Positions 7,522-16,365 of a stretch of DNA of 32,123 nt are shown piece after piece. The notes under the pieces are model-generated. The model saw only the letters and a list, made by a program, of their open reading frames with translations. It was not told the origin of the DNA and did no database searches. The translations under genes were made by a program, and so were the position numbers. Positions within the stretch are counted from its first letter, which is position 1. Every line of letters starts with the position of its first letter. Origin of the DNA: Atopobiaceae bacterium (GTDB lineage: Bacteria > Actinomycetota > Coriobacteriia > Coriobacteriales > Atopobiaceae); NCBI GenBank assembly GCA_017459605.1, contig JAFUCQ010000119.1, forward strand, positions 1 to 32,123, read 5' to 3'.

Positions 7522-8712
7522 ATGGCAAAGCGCGTCTTTTTGATAGTGCTCGATAGCTTTGGTATAGGCGAGGCACCCGATGCATCTGAGTGGGGAGACG
7601 AGGGGAGCAATACTCTATGTGCCTGTGGTACGAGCTCCAAGTTTCATATCCCCAACATGACACGCCTGGGACTTCTCAATATCGAAGGAGCGCTCAACTC
7701 GCCCTATGAAACCTCGCTTGCACCTGTGGCAGACCCCCAAGGTGCGTTTGCCCGACTGACCGAAGCAAGCAAGGGAAAAGATACGACGGCAGGCCACTGG
7801 GAGATGGCAGGAGTCATATCGCCGTCGCGCTTTCCAACCTATCCCGATGGTTTTCCACCCGAGATTATCCAAGCCTTTGAAGAGAAAACCGGACGAGGCG
7901 TGCTCTGTAATAAGCCCTATTCGGGAACCGACGTTATTCGCGACTTTGGCCGCGAGCATCTCGAGACAGGCAAACTCATTGTCTATACCTCGGCAGACAG
8001 CGTCTTTCAAATTGCCGCCCATGAGTCACTCATTGACCCCGAGCAGCTCTATGAATACTGCCGCATAGCCCGAGCAATTCTCACAGGTCCGCACGGCGTG
8101 GGACGCGTGATTGCACGTCCCTTTGAGGGTGAGTGGCCAAACTACGAGCGCACCAGTCGCCGTCATGATTTTTCACTTGAGCCCACGGGAACCACTATGC
8201 TCGACGTCTTAAAGGAGCAAGGAAAAGACGTGCTTGCGGTAGGAAAAATCTGGGACATCTTTGCCCATCGTGGCATGACCGACCACGTCTTTACTGTCGA
8301 TAACCCCGACGGTATTGAAAAAACCATCGCGTGGATGGACCGCGACTTCGAGGGCCTGTGCTTTACCAACCTCGTTGACACTGATTCAATCTATGGCCAC
8401 CGAAACGACGTCGACGGCTACGCAAATGCCATCTCGTATTTTGACGAGAAACTCAATGAGATTTTGCCCAAGCTTCGTGATGATGACCTGCTCATGCTCT
8501 GCGCAGATCACGGATGTGACCCCGTGACCCCATCAACCGACCACTCTCGCGAGTATGTGCCGTGGGTCATTGCAGGTCCGCGGGTGCGAGCAGGGGTGGA
8601 CTTGGGAACACTTCCCGATTTTACCGATGTTGCTCAGACCATTCTCGATTACCTTGATGCCCCGCTTTTGGAGCATGGCACATCGCATCTGAGCAAGATT
8701 GTAGAGGCATAA
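7522..8712 (+). CDS. deoB: phosphopentomutase
   Basis: About 396 residues, normal for DeoB. It interconverts ribose-1-phosphate or 2-deoxyribose-1-phosphate with the 5-phosphates, linking the nucleoside phosphorylases to pentose metabolism. Alkaline-phosphatase-superfamily metal motifs are present: LIVLDSFGIGEAPDA at the N-terminus, and CADHGCDP and DHSREYVP near the C-terminus. The phospho-acceptor Thr is in GKDTTAGHWE (T88, by analogy with Thr85 of the Bacillus cereus enzyme). Upstream in-frame ATGs at 7486, 7513 and 7516 exist. ATG 7522 has AGGAG 9 nt upstream and starts MAKRVFLIVLD like family members. First gene of the plus-strand nucleoside cluster. Confidence 0.96.
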   Translation: MAKRVFLIVLDSFGIGEAPDASEWGDEGSNTLCACGTSSKFHIPNMTRLGLLNIEGALNSPYETSLAPVADPQGAFARLTEASKGKDTTAGHWEMAGVISPSRFPTYPDGFPPEIIQAFEEKTGRGVLCNKPYSGTDVIRDFGREHLETGKLIVYTSADSVFQIAAHESLIDPEQLYEYCRIARAILTGPHGVGRVIARPFEGEWPNYERTSRRHDFSLEPTGTTMLDVLKEQGKDVLAVGKIWDIFAHRGMTDHVFTVDNPDGIEKTIAWMDRDFEGLCFTNLVDTDSIYGHRNDVDGYANAISYFDEKLNEILPKLRDDDLLMLCADHGCDPVTPSTDHSREYVPWVIAGPRVRAGVDLGTLPDFTDVAQTILDYLDAPLLEHGTSHLSKIVEA

Positions 8713-8794
8713 CAACACTATAACAACGCAGGCCAAAACACGTACACGTTGGTGCTTTCAGCACGATAGAGGCCATAAACACAGGAGGTAGACA

Positions 8795-9502
8795 ATGGCA
8801 ACACCACATAACACGGCAGAGCATGGACAAATCGCTGACGTTGTTCTCATGCCGGGAGATCCGCTGAGGGCAAAGTATGTGGCGGACAATTTCCTTGAGG
8901 ATGTTCAACAGTTCAACATGGTTCGTAACATGTTTGGCTTCACGGGCAGCTATGAAGGACGCAGCGTGTCTGTCATGGGATCGGGCATGGGTATTCCCTC
9001 AATTGGCATTTACTCATGGGAGCTTTTCAACCACTACGATGTTGACGTGATTATCCGCATAGGAACTGCGGGAGGGCTTGGCCCAGACGTACAGTTGAGA
9101 GACGTCATCATTGCTCAAGCTGCTTGCACCGACTCTAACTTTGCTTGCCAGTTTGACCTACCGGGCACCTATGCTCCCATAGGAGACTTTGGTCTGATTC
9201 GTGGTGCTGTAGAGGCAGCAGAAGAACTCGGTGTGCGGGCTCGTGTAGGCAATATCGTGTCGAGCGATGTGTTTTATTGCCCCGAGGACTGGCACCAGCG
9301 CTGGGCTGACATGGGATGCTTGGCGGTTGAGATGGAGTCTGCTGGACTCTATATGAATGCAGCAGCTGCTCACAAAAAAGCACTCGGTATCTTTACCATT
9401 TCGGACATTCCCATGCGTGGAGAAAGCCTGCCTGCCGAAGAGCGCCAAAATAGCTTCACTGAGATGATGGAAGTGGCACTGAAGCTCACAACCTGTATAT
9501 GA
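8795..9502 (+). CDS. deoD: DeoD-type purine nucleoside phosphorylase
   Basis: 235 residues, the hexameric bacterial type. It splits purine (deoxy)nucleosides with phosphate to base plus (deoxy)ribose-1-phosphate. The N-terminus MATPHNTAEHGQIADVV is very close to the E. coli enzyme, followed by MPGDPLRAKY (phosphate site) and GMGIPS. The catalytic Asp (TISDIPMRGE) and the Arg of ERQNSF keep the E. coli D204-R217 spacing. VEMESAGLY holds the ribose-binding Glu. AGGAGGT stands 6-8 nt before the ATG. It follows deoB by 82 nt and feeds it. Confidence 0.95.
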   Translation: MATPHNTAEHGQIADVVLMPGDPLRAKYVADNFLEDVQQFNMVRNMFGFTGSYEGRSVSVMGSGMGIPSIGIYSWELFNHYDVDVIIRIGTAGGLGPDVQLRDVIIAQAACTDSNFACQFDLPGTYAPIGDFGLIRGAVEAAEELGVRARVGNIVSSDVFYCPEDWHQRWADMGCLAVEMESAGLYMNAAAAHKKALGIFTISDIPMRGESLPAEERQNSFTEMMEVALKLTTCI

Positions 9503-9513
9503 GCTGGTATAAT
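9485..9513 (+). promoter_or_regulatory. extended -10 promoter for the BMP lipoprotein gene
   Basis: A perfect TATAAT at 9508-9513 is preceded by TG one base upstream (TGGTATAAT), with CTCACA at 9485-9490, 17 nt away, as a weak -35. The -35 overlaps the end of deoD and the -10 follows its stop. The leader would be about 75 nt; no purine-riboswitch-like fold was recognised in it. Confidence 0.6.
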
Positions 9514-9593
9514 GGAGACGCTGTTGGTAGCCACAAAGCCAGATAGCTCGGAGGGCTGTTCATAAGCTTTGGGCCATATGATAGGAGAAAAAC

Positions 9594-10676
9594 ATGGATT
9601 TGAACATCAAGCTGAGCCGCCGTGCTTTTGCAGGCACCATGGGAGCAGCAACACTTGCAAGTCTTGCCGCTTGTGGTGGTGGAGCTGCAACTGGTGGGAG
9701 CACAGAAGCTTCTGCTTCGGGGTCTGCGGCTGAGGGCACCAAGAAGGTAACGATGATTACCGATACCGGCGGTGTCAACGACCAGTCCTTCAACGAGCTT
9801 TCGTGGAAGGGTATGCAGCAACTCGGCTCAGACCTTGGCTGGGACGTAAGCTATATCGAGTCCAAGCAAGATTCCGACTACATGACAAACCTCGACAAAG
9901 CAGTTGACGACGGCTCAGACCTCATCTGGGGCGTTGGCTTTGCTATGGGTGAAGCAGTTGAAAATGCAGCTAATTCAAATCCAGATGTAAAATTCGCCAT
10001 TATCGACAACATCTATGAGAATAACCCCTCCAACCTCACGGGCGTTGCCTTTAAGCAGGAAGAATGCTCCTTTGCTGTTGGCTACGTTGCAGCTCGTATG
10101 ACCACCTCGGGTAAAGTTGGCTTTGTGGGTGGCATCGATTCAGAGATTATGCAGGCCTTTGAGCAGGGCTACTATGCAGGTATTGAGTATGCCAACAAAG
10201 AGCAGGGCCTGTCGGTTACCTATGAAGGCCAGTGGGCTGAGTCGTTCGGCGACGCTGCTAAGGGCAAGGCAATTGCCCAGTCGCAGATTGCTGATGGCTG
10301 CGACGTTCTCTACCATGCAGCAGGCGGCACGGGCACGGGTATGATTGAGGCGTGCGACGAGGCTGGCGTCTATGCTATCGGTGTTGACCAAGACCAGGCA
10401 CACCTCGCACCCAAGGCCGTTATCACCTCAGCACTCAAGCGTGTTGACCAAGCAATTTACCAAATCTCGCAGCAGCTCATCTCTGGTGAAAAAGAGGGTG
10501 GCACAAACGTTACTTTGGGTGCTGCAGAAGACGCTGTGGGCATTGCAGAGACTCACGACCTTCTCCCCGATGGTGTCTACAACGACGCCCTCGCTGTTGT
10601 TGAGAAGATTAAGAAGGGCGAGATTGTTGTTCCTAAGAACGCAGACGAGCTCAAGTCCTTCATTGCTTCTCTCTAG
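9594..10676 (+). CDS. BMP-family nucleoside-binding lipoprotein (ABC transporter)
   Basis: 360 residues. A lipobox LAAC (C27) follows a signal with LSRRAFAG, a twin-arginine-like SRRxF motif, so export may use Tat. After a Gly/Ser/Ala linker the mature protein begins KKVTMITDTGGVNDQSFNE, typical of basic membrane protein/PnrA/TmpC purine-nucleoside receptors. GVGFAMGEAVENAA, KVGFVGGIDS and HAAGGTGTGMIEA complete the periplasmic-binding fold. It should capture nucleosides outside the membrane for the ATPase and two permeases encoded downstream (compare Bacillus NupNOPQ). AGGAG precedes the ATG. It has its own promoter and a hairpin after it, so it is probably made in excess over the other subunits. 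Confidence 0.92.
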   Translation: MDLNIKLSRRAFAGTMGAATLASLAACGGGAATGGSTEASASGSAAEGTKKVTMITDTGGVNDQSFNELSWKGMQQLGSDLGWDVSYIESKQDSDYMTNLDKAVDDGSDLIWGVGFAMGEAVENAANSNPDVKFAIIDNIYENNPSNLTGVAFKQEECSFAVGYVAARMTTSGKVGFVGGIDSEIMQAFEQGYYAGIEYANKEQGLSVTYEGQWAESFGDAAKGKAIAQSQIADGCDVLYHAAGGTGTGMIEACDEAGVYAIGVDQDQAHLAPKAVITSALKRVDQAIYQISQQLISGEKEGGTNVTLGAAEDAVGIAETHDLLPDGVYNDALAVVEKIKKGEIVVPKNADELKSFIASL

Positions 10677-10735
10677 TACTCTTGAGATGACCTCGTCTGT
10701 AGGTTGAGGCGAGCGCCTACGGTTTTAACCTTCAT

Positions 10736-10769
10736 GAGAAGCACCCAAACGCGGGTGCTTCTCTGTTTT
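10736..10769 (+). terminator. intrinsic (probably partial) terminator after the binding-protein gene
   Basis: A perfect 11-bp stem GAGAAGCACCC/GGGTGCTTCTC (10736-10746, 10753-10763) with loop AAACGC is followed by TGTTTT. It sits between the lipoprotein gene and the ATPase gene of one transporter, where read-through must be incomplete for the subunits to be co-expressed. Confidence 0.85.
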
Positions 10770-10809
10770 GGAGAGAATAAGCAGGCATAACGCGAGGGAG
10801 GAGACTCTT

Positions 10810-12339
10810 TTGGATGTGAGCCCCGAGTATGCTGTTCAGATGCATGACATTACCAAGGTATTTGGCTCCTTTACGGCGCTCGACGCCGTGAATCTCGATG
10901 TCAAAAAGCAGACGGTTCACGCCATCCTTGGAGAAAACGGCGCAGGCAAAAGCACACTCATGAACATTCTTTACGGCCTGTATCACGCAGACGAGGGAGA
11001 CATTTACCTCAATGGCGAGAAGGTCTCAATCGGAGGCCCTAACGATGCTATTTCATACGGTATTGGCATGGTGCACCAGCACTTTATGCTCGTTGAGAAC
11101 TTTACCGTGACAGAGAATATCATCCTCGGAGATGAGGTGTGCTCTGCTGCTGGTGTTCTCGACATGAAAAAAGCTCGTGAGGATGTCCTTCGCATCGTTG
11201 AAGAGTTTGGTTTTGAGGTTGATCCCGATGCCAAAATTGAAGACATCACGGTAGGCATGCAACAGCGCGTAGAGATTCTCAAAGCGCTCTATCGCGGAGC
11301 AGACATTCTTATCTTGGATGAGCCGTCAGCCGTTCTTACTCCCCAAGAGATCGAGAAGCTCGTTGAAATCATGCACGACCTCGTATCCAAGGGTAAAACC
11401 ATCATCATTATCACGCACAAGCTCAAAGAGATTATGTCTTCTGCAGACGAATGCTCCATCATTCGTCGTGGTCAGTACATGGGAACAGTTGATGTTTCTC
11501 AGACAAGCGAAGCCGAGCTTGCCTCAAAGATGGTAGGCCGCAACGTTAATCTCACCGTAGAAAAAACCAGGGCAGAGCCTGAAGGCGTCATGCTCGAGAT
11601 TAAAGACCTCACGGTAACCGACGAACGTGGTATCGAGCAAGTGAAAGGCCTCAACCTTGAGGTTCGGTCGGGAGAGATTGTAGGCATCGCAGGCATCGAC
11701 GGAAATGGTCAAAAAGAACTGGTTGATGCCATCATGAGCCTATGCAAAGCGGATGCGGGAACCATCAAGGTTGGCGGACAAGAGATTCAAAATACAAGCC
11801 CCAGAAACGTGCTTGACCACTCCCTCGTAACTATTCCGTCTGACCGTCAAAAGTGGGGCTTGGTCCTCCCGTTTAGCGTGGCAGAAAACTCGGTGCTCGA
11901 GCGCCATGGAGAAGAACTCTTTGGCCCGGGTATCATGCTCGATTACGACAAGATTCGCTCACACACAAGCAAGCTCATCAAGCGCTATGATATTCGCCCG
12001 TCGGGCTGTGAAGACGAGCGGATGAGTGGTCTTTCTGGAGGCAACCAACAAAAGGCCATCATTGCCCGTCAGGTGTCCTACGTGCCTGATGTGCTGATTG
12101 CATTTCAGCCAACCCGTGGTCTTGACGTTGGCGCTATTGAATTTGTTCACAAAACCCTCATTGCCCAAAGAGATAGGGGTGCGGCAATCCTGCTCATCTC
12201 GTTTGAACTCGATGAGGTTATGGACGTGTCAGATACCATCGCGGTTATCTATCACGGCCAAATCGTTGGAAGCTTTGAGCAGGGAAGCGTAACAGAAGAC
12301 GAACTTGGTTTGCTTATGGCAGGAGGTGGTGCAGCGTGA
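10810..12339 (+). CDS. nucleoside ABC transporter ATP-binding protein (two ATPase domains)
   Basis: About 509 residues with tandem ABC domains, as in sugar/nucleoside importers of the RbsA/YufO type. Domain 1: Walker A GENGAGKSTL (residues 41-50), signature region VGMQQRVEIL, Walker B LILDEPSAVLTP. Domain 2: degenerate Walker A GIDGNGQKEL, signature LSGGNQQKAI, Walker B-like IAFQPTRGLD. The weak second Walker sites are normal for this group. Start: TTG 10810 has GGAGGAG 6 nt upstream. A TTG at 10768 would lie in the U-tract of the terminator and was rejected. The stop overlaps the first permease start (GTGA). Confidence 0.93.
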   Translation: MDVSPEYAVQMHDITKVFGSFTALDAVNLDVKKQTVHAILGENGAGKSTLMNILYGLYHADEGDIYLNGEKVSIGGPNDAISYGIGMVHQHFMLVENFTVTENIILGDEVCSAAGVLDMKKAREDVLRIVEEFGFEVDPDAKIEDITVGMQQRVEILKALYRGADILILDEPSAVLTPQEIEKLVEIMHDLVSKGKTIIIITHKLKEIMSSADECSIIRRGQYMGTVDVSQTSEAELASKMVGRNVNLTVEKTRAEPEGVMLEIKDLTVTDERGIEQVKGLNLEVRSGEIVGIAGIDGNGQKELVDAIMSLCKADAGTIKVGGQEIQNTSPRNVLDHSLVTIPSDRQKWGLVLPFSVAENSVLERHGEELFGPGIMLDYDKIRSHTSKLIKRYDIRPSGCEDERMSGLSGGNQQKAIIARQVSYVPDVLIAFQPTRGLDVGAIEFVHKTLIAQRDRGAAILLISFELDEVMDVSDTIAVIYHGQIVGSFEQGSVTEDELGLLMAGGGAA

Positions 12340-13568
12340 AAGCAGTGACATCCTTTCTGAGAAAACCCATTGCTTCTGCCATTGTGGCCATTGCCATTGG
12401 CTTTGCTGTTGCGGCTGTTGTTTTGGCTGCAGCAGGTTACGATCCTGCGGCATCGTTTGCAGCCTTATTTAGCGGTGCTTTGGGAAAACCCAAATACATC
12501 GCAAACGTCTTTATCAAGGCAACACCAATTCTGCTTACGGGTGTTGCAGTAGCCTTTGCGTTTCAAACAGGCCTCTTTAACATTGGCGCTGAAGGCCAGT
12601 ATATTTTGGGCACGATTCTTTCCTCTATTGTGGGCATTATGGTGGATTTGCCGCCCATTATTGAGATTCCGCTCGTGGTTTTATCAGGCGTTTTGGGAGG
12701 CGCTCTTCTGGGAGCCTTCATCGGCTTTCTCAAGGCAAAGTTTGGCATCCACGAGGTTATTACTTCAATTATGACCAACTGGATTATGCTGTACCTCTGC
12801 AACTTTGTGGTGGGTTCCAACACCTTCCATAAGCCCAATTCAACCTCGGCGCTGCCCATCAACCCAAGTGCTTACACGATGATTCTTCCTAATTGGAAAA
12901 AGTCTCCTGAGGGAATGGCTGCGCTCGACAACATTCCGTGGCTCAAAGAGGTACTCCTCAAAACAGACCTCAACATGGGCTTTATCGTGGCGGCTATTGT
13001 GGCGGTTCTTGCTGGCATCTTGCTTGCCCGCACCAAGCTGGGATTTAAGCTACGTGCCGTTGGTCACAATAAAGACGCGGCGCACTTCTCGGGTATCAAT
13101 GTTGACCGCAGTATCATTACCTGCATGCTTATCTCGGGTGCTATTTGCGGTCTTGCCGGAGCCCTCAACATCACAGGCATTTCTCCGCATACCATCACGC
13201 TTTTGGCAGCCCAAGAAGGCTACGGTTTTAACGGCCTGTCAGTTGCCTTTATCGCGGGTTGCTCGACGGTGGGCTGTATTCCTTCGAGCCTGCTTTTTGC
13301 GGGACTTCTCTATGGTGGCATGACGGTGCAGCAGGTGATGGGTGCTCCCTCTGACATCATCAACATCATGATTGGTACTATCGTCTTCTTTACGGCACTA
13401 CCTGGCATTACTCCCATTCTTGCCAACTGGATTGACAAGAGACGCGCATCAAAGGCAGATGCCTTACTTGCGGCAGAAGCAGCTTCTGCAACGGGAGATA
13501 CGCCTCGTGAGCAAGCCGCAGAAGACCTTGTCACCGATGCGTCAAACAACGTTGAGCAGGAGGCATAG
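12336..13568 (+). CDS. nucleoside ABC transporter permease 1 (BPD_transp_2 family)
   Basis: 410 residues with about eight to ten hydrophobic helices. It carries the family landmarks GLFNIGAEGQYILG after the second helix, FGIHEVITSIMTNWI, and the coupling-helix region TKLGFKLRAVGHNKDAAHFSGI. A hydrophilic Ala/Glu-rich tail of about 40 residues follows the last helix. It is the larger of the two membrane subunits (YufP/NupP-like). The GTG start overlaps the ATPase stop by 4 nt, with AGGAGG about 10 nt upstream, so the genes are translationally coupled. Confidence 0.92.
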   Translation: MKAVTSFLRKPIASAIVAIAIGFAVAAVVLAAAGYDPAASFAALFSGALGKPKYIANVFIKATPILLTGVAVAFAFQTGLFNIGAEGQYILGTILSSIVGIMVDLPPIIEIPLVVLSGVLGGALLGAFIGFLKAKFGIHEVITSIMTNWIMLYLCNFVVGSNTFHKPNSTSALPINPSAYTMILPNWKKSPEGMAALDNIPWLKEVLLKTDLNMGFIVAAIVAVLAGILLARTKLGFKLRAVGHNKDAAHFSGINVDRSIITCMLISGAICGLAGALNITGISPHTITLLAAQEGYGFNGLSVAFIAGCSTVGCIPSSLLFAGLLYGGMTVQQVMGAPSDIINIMIGTIVFFTALPGITPILANWIDKRRASKADALLAAEAASATGDTPREQAAEDLVTDASNNVEQEA

Positions 13569-13569
13569 C

Positions 13570-14490
13570 ATGTTGACGAATCTATTGTTGCTCATCGGCA
13601 TCACGCTCATGTACTCCACGCCGCTCGTGTTTGGAGCCTTGGGAGGCGTCATTTCTGAGCGTTCAGGTGTGACCAACATTGGTATTGAAGGCATGATGGT
13701 GATTGGAGCCATCGCAGGTGCAGCAACCAGTTACTTTACTAACAATCCGTGGATTGCTTTTCTGGTGGCAGGCTTGAGCGGCGGTTTGGTAGCACTCCTC
13801 CATGCTGTTGCATCGGTGAGTTTTGCTGCAGACCAAACGGTCTCAGGCGTTGCCATCAATCTGCTGGCTCCGGGTATTGCCCTATTTGTGTGCCGCCGCT
13901 TGTTTGATGGTGCTGCTATGACGCCTATTGTTGCCAAGCTGCCCAAGATTTTTGGCGAGTCAGCCTTTGCGGGAACTGCGTATGCGGGACTCAATCTCAA
14001 CATCACCACCGTGCTGGCGCTCGTGGCTACCTTGGCTGTTTGGTTTGTTCTCTACAAAACTAAGTGGGGTCTGCGCGTGCGAGCGGTCGGTGAGCATCCT
14101 GCAGCAGCTGATACCTTGGGCATTAACGTGTACAAAACACGCTACATCTGCGTTATTTTGTCCGGAGTTTTTGCGGGCTTTGGCGGGGCATCAATGACCA
14201 TTGCCATCATCTCCCAGTTCACCCAAACCGCTATTTCTGGACACGGCTTTATTGCTTTGGCAGCCGTTATCTTTGGAAAGTGGACGCCACAAGGAGCCTA
14301 TGGGGCGTGCCTGCTCTTTGGTTGTACGCAGGCGCTCACCATTCTTCTTGGCGGAGGGTCGTTCCCTGTTCCCAGTACCATCTTGGCAATGCTTCCCTAT
14401 GCGATGACCATTATCGTGCTCATTTTGTTTGTGGGCCGCTCAGCGGCGCCAAAGGCAGATGGTGTGCCCTACATCAAGGGAAGCCGATAA
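13570..14490 (+). CDS. nucleoside ABC transporter permease 2 (BPD_transp_2 family)
   Basis: About 306 residues, the smaller membrane subunit (YufQ/NupQ-like). Landmarks are GALGGVISERSGVTNIGIEGMMVIGA near the N-terminus, FAADQTVSGVAINLLAPGIALF, and the coupling region TKWGLRVRAVGEHPAAADTLGI. The ATG is one base after the stop of permease 1, with GGAGG 6 nt upstream. The reading frame stays open further upstream within permease 1, but that part is only a shadow. It forms the membrane channel with permease 1. Confidence 0.93.
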   Translation: MLTNLLLLIGITLMYSTPLVFGALGGVISERSGVTNIGIEGMMVIGAIAGAATSYFTNNPWIAFLVAGLSGGLVALLHAVASVSFAADQTVSGVAINLLAPGIALFVCRRLFDGAAMTPIVAKLPKIFGESAFAGTAYAGLNLNITTVLALVATLAVWFVLYKTKWGLRVRAVGEHPAAADTLGINVYKTRYICVILSGVFAGFGGASMTIAIISQFTQTAISGHGFIALAAVIFGKWTPQGAYGACLLFGCTQALTILLGGGSFPVPSTILAMLPYAMTIIVLILFVGRSAAPKADGVPYIKGSR

Positions 14491-14583
14491 ACTGCAGTTA
14501 GCACAAAAGCTGCAGCTACTACAATTGCAGAGCGCTCGCTCGTGCGTGGCTGAACGGCTGCACCTAAGGAGGTATTATCTGAC

Positions 14584-15027
14584 ATGAATGATGCAACACT
14601 GATTGCTCGTGCACTTGAGGCGCGCGCCATGGCATACGTTCCTTATTCTGGCTTTGCTGTAGGGGCAGCGCTGCTCACCAAAGATGGTCAGATTTATACC
14701 GGCTGCAACATTGAAAATGCTGCGTACGGACCAGCTAACTGTGCAGAGCGCACAGCATTTTTCAAAGCGGTGAGTGAAGGAGTTTACGATTTTGAGGCAA
14801 TAGCTGTTGTGGGAGGTCCCGCCGGAAAACCAGCTGCTGAGTTTTGCAGCCCCTGTGGTATTTGCCGCCAAGTCATGCGCGAGTTCTGCGACCAGCACAG
14901 CTTCCGGGTCATTCTTGGCAAAGAGCCCATCGAGGGACAGTCATATCTTCTTGAGGAATTGCTGCCACAGGGTTTTGGCCCCGAGAACCTCGGTATGCCT
15001 CATCCGGCAACCCATCACGAGGAGTAG
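14584..15027 (+). CDS. cdd: cytidine deaminase
   Basis: 147 residues, the small tetrameric type. It deaminates cytidine and deoxycytidine to uridine and deoxyuridine, which the neighbouring phosphorylase then splits. The catalytic motif CAERTAFF has zinc ligand C53 and proton shuttle E55; PCGICRQ carries zinc ligands C91 and C94. YVPYSGFAVGAAL and GCNIENAAYG are typical. A full AAGGAGGT site lies 10 nt before the ATG. It sits 93 nt after the permease and 6 nt before the phosphorylase gene. Confidence 0.96.
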   Translation: MNDATLIARALEARAMAYVPYSGFAVGAALLTKDGQIYTGCNIENAAYGPANCAERTAFFKAVSEGVYDFEAIAVVGGPAGKPAAEFCSPCGICRQVMREFCDQHSFRVILGKEPIEGQSYLLEELLPQGFGPENLGMPHPATHHEE

Positions 15028-15033
15028 TTTCGT

Positions 15034-16365
15034 ATGAGCATGTACGACATTATCAAGCACAAGCGTGATGGTCGAGAGCTCACACCAGAAGAGCTGACAG
15101 AATTTGTTGCAGGTTTTTCGGAGGGTTCAATTCCAGACTATCAAGCTGCCGCTTTGTGTATGGCTATTTTTTACCAAGGGATGACCTCACGTGAAACTGC
15201 CCGTTTTACGTGGGAAATGGCCGTTTCAGGCGACATGATAGATCTCTCAGCAATTCCAGGAACAACCGTAGACAAGCACTCCACCGGTGGTGTTGGCGAC
15301 AAGACAACTTTCGTATGCGGTCCCATTGTTGCGTCATGCGGGGTACCTGTGGCAAAGATGAGCGGACGCGGTCTTGGCCATACCGGAGGTACTCTCGACA
15401 AGCTCGAATCAATTCCCGGACTGAGCATTGAACTTGCCAATGAGCGCTTCTTTGAAATTGTGAGAGAGATTGGCATTGCTGTTATTGGACAGAGTGCCAA
15501 TCTTGTTCCAGCTGACAAAAAACTCTATGCCCTGCGCGATGTGACTGCAACCGTGGACAGCGTGCCGCTCATTGCGTCATCGATTATGAGTAAGAAAATT
15601 GCTGCAGGCTCAGACTGCATTTTGCTCGATGTCAAATGCGGTAGCGGCGCCTTTATGAAAACGCCAGAGGCAGCTATTGAGCTTGCCCAAGAGATGGTTG
15701 CCATTGGTACTCAGGTTGGACGTAGGTGTGCAGCCCTCATTACCGATATGGACCAGCCCTTGGGCATGGCTATTGGTAACTCCCTTGAGGTCATTGAGGC
15801 ACTCGATGTGCTCAAAGGAAAAGGCCCTGCCGACCTCACCCGTATTTGCGTAGAGCTTGCTGCAAATATGTTGGTGCTCGCAGAGGTAGATGAGCTGCCC
15901 GAATGTCGGCGACTCGCACAAGCTCAGATTGACAATGGTCATGCTTTTGAAAAGTTTGAGCAGATGGTGGCAGCACAGGGTGGCGATACGCGTGTCTTGC
16001 ATGATACGAGCCTCTTTGCTCAGCCACAGCTACAACGTGTCGTTAGTGCAACGAGCGATGGTTGGATTTACTCCATGGACACTGAGCTGTGTGGCAGAGC
16101 TTCAGTTGAACTTGGTGCGGGGCGCAGGACAAAGGAAGAGAGCATTGATTACGCAGCGGGCATTGTCTTGCAGGCCAAGACAGGAAGCCACGTCGCAGCT
16201 GGAGATCCTATCGCCACGCTCTATGCTTCCCATGAGCGACAACTTGATGAAGCTGCCGAGCTTCTCACGCAGGCCATCGTTATTTCTCAGGAGCAGCCCG
16301 TAGTACCTCCGCATTTCTTTGCGCGAGTAACTGAGCAAGGAGTGGAGACCTATGATGAGGCGTAA
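15034..16365 (+). CDS. deoA: thymidine/pyrimidine-nucleoside phosphorylase
   Basis: 443 residues. It splits thymidine and uridine-type nucleosides with phosphate to the base and (deoxy)ribose-1-phosphate. The phosphate-binding VDKHSTGGVGDKTT (about residues 79-92) and the family signature SGRGLGHTGGTLDKLES (residues 110-126) are intact. The sequence does not decide cleanly between DeoA (deoxy-specific) and Pdp (broad), so the symbol is by best fit. GGAG lies just before the start and cdd ends 6 nt upstream. The 3' end overlaps the next kinase gene by 14 nt. Confidence 0.92.
   Translation: MSMYDIIKHKRDGRELTPEELTEFVAGFSEGSIPDYQAAALCMAIFYQGMTSRETARFTWEMAVSGDMIDLSAIPGTTVDKHSTGGVGDKTTFVCGPIVASCGVPVAKMSGRGLGHTGGTLDKLESIPGLSIELANERFFEIVREIGIAVIGQSANLVPADKKLYALRDVTATVDSVPLIASSIMSKKIAAGSDCILLDVKCGSGAFMKTPEAAIELAQEMVAIGTQVGRRCAALITDMDQPLGMAIGNSLEVIEALDVLKGKGPADLTRICVELAANMLVLAEVDELPECRRLAQAQIDNGHAFEKFEQMVAAQGGDTRVLHDTSLFAQPQLQRVVSATSDGWIYSMDTELCGRASVELGAGRRTKEESIDYAAGIVLQAKTGSHVAAGDPIATLYASHERQLDEAAELLTQAIVISQEQPVVPPHFFARVTEQGVETYDEA

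Noticed and set aside
9514-9593. Purine riboswitch before the BMP lipoprotein gene
   Set aside because: The leader is about 75 nt with no recognisable conserved junction sequence or paired P1-P3 arrangement.
10768-10809. TTG start at 10768 for the ABC ATPase
   Set aside because: It lies in the U-tract of the terminator and has no ribosome site; TTG 10810 has GGAGGAG at good spacing.
13372-13569. Upstream extension of permease 2
   Set aside because: It is out of frame inside permease 1; ATG 13570 has a good ribosome site and begins the first membrane helix.
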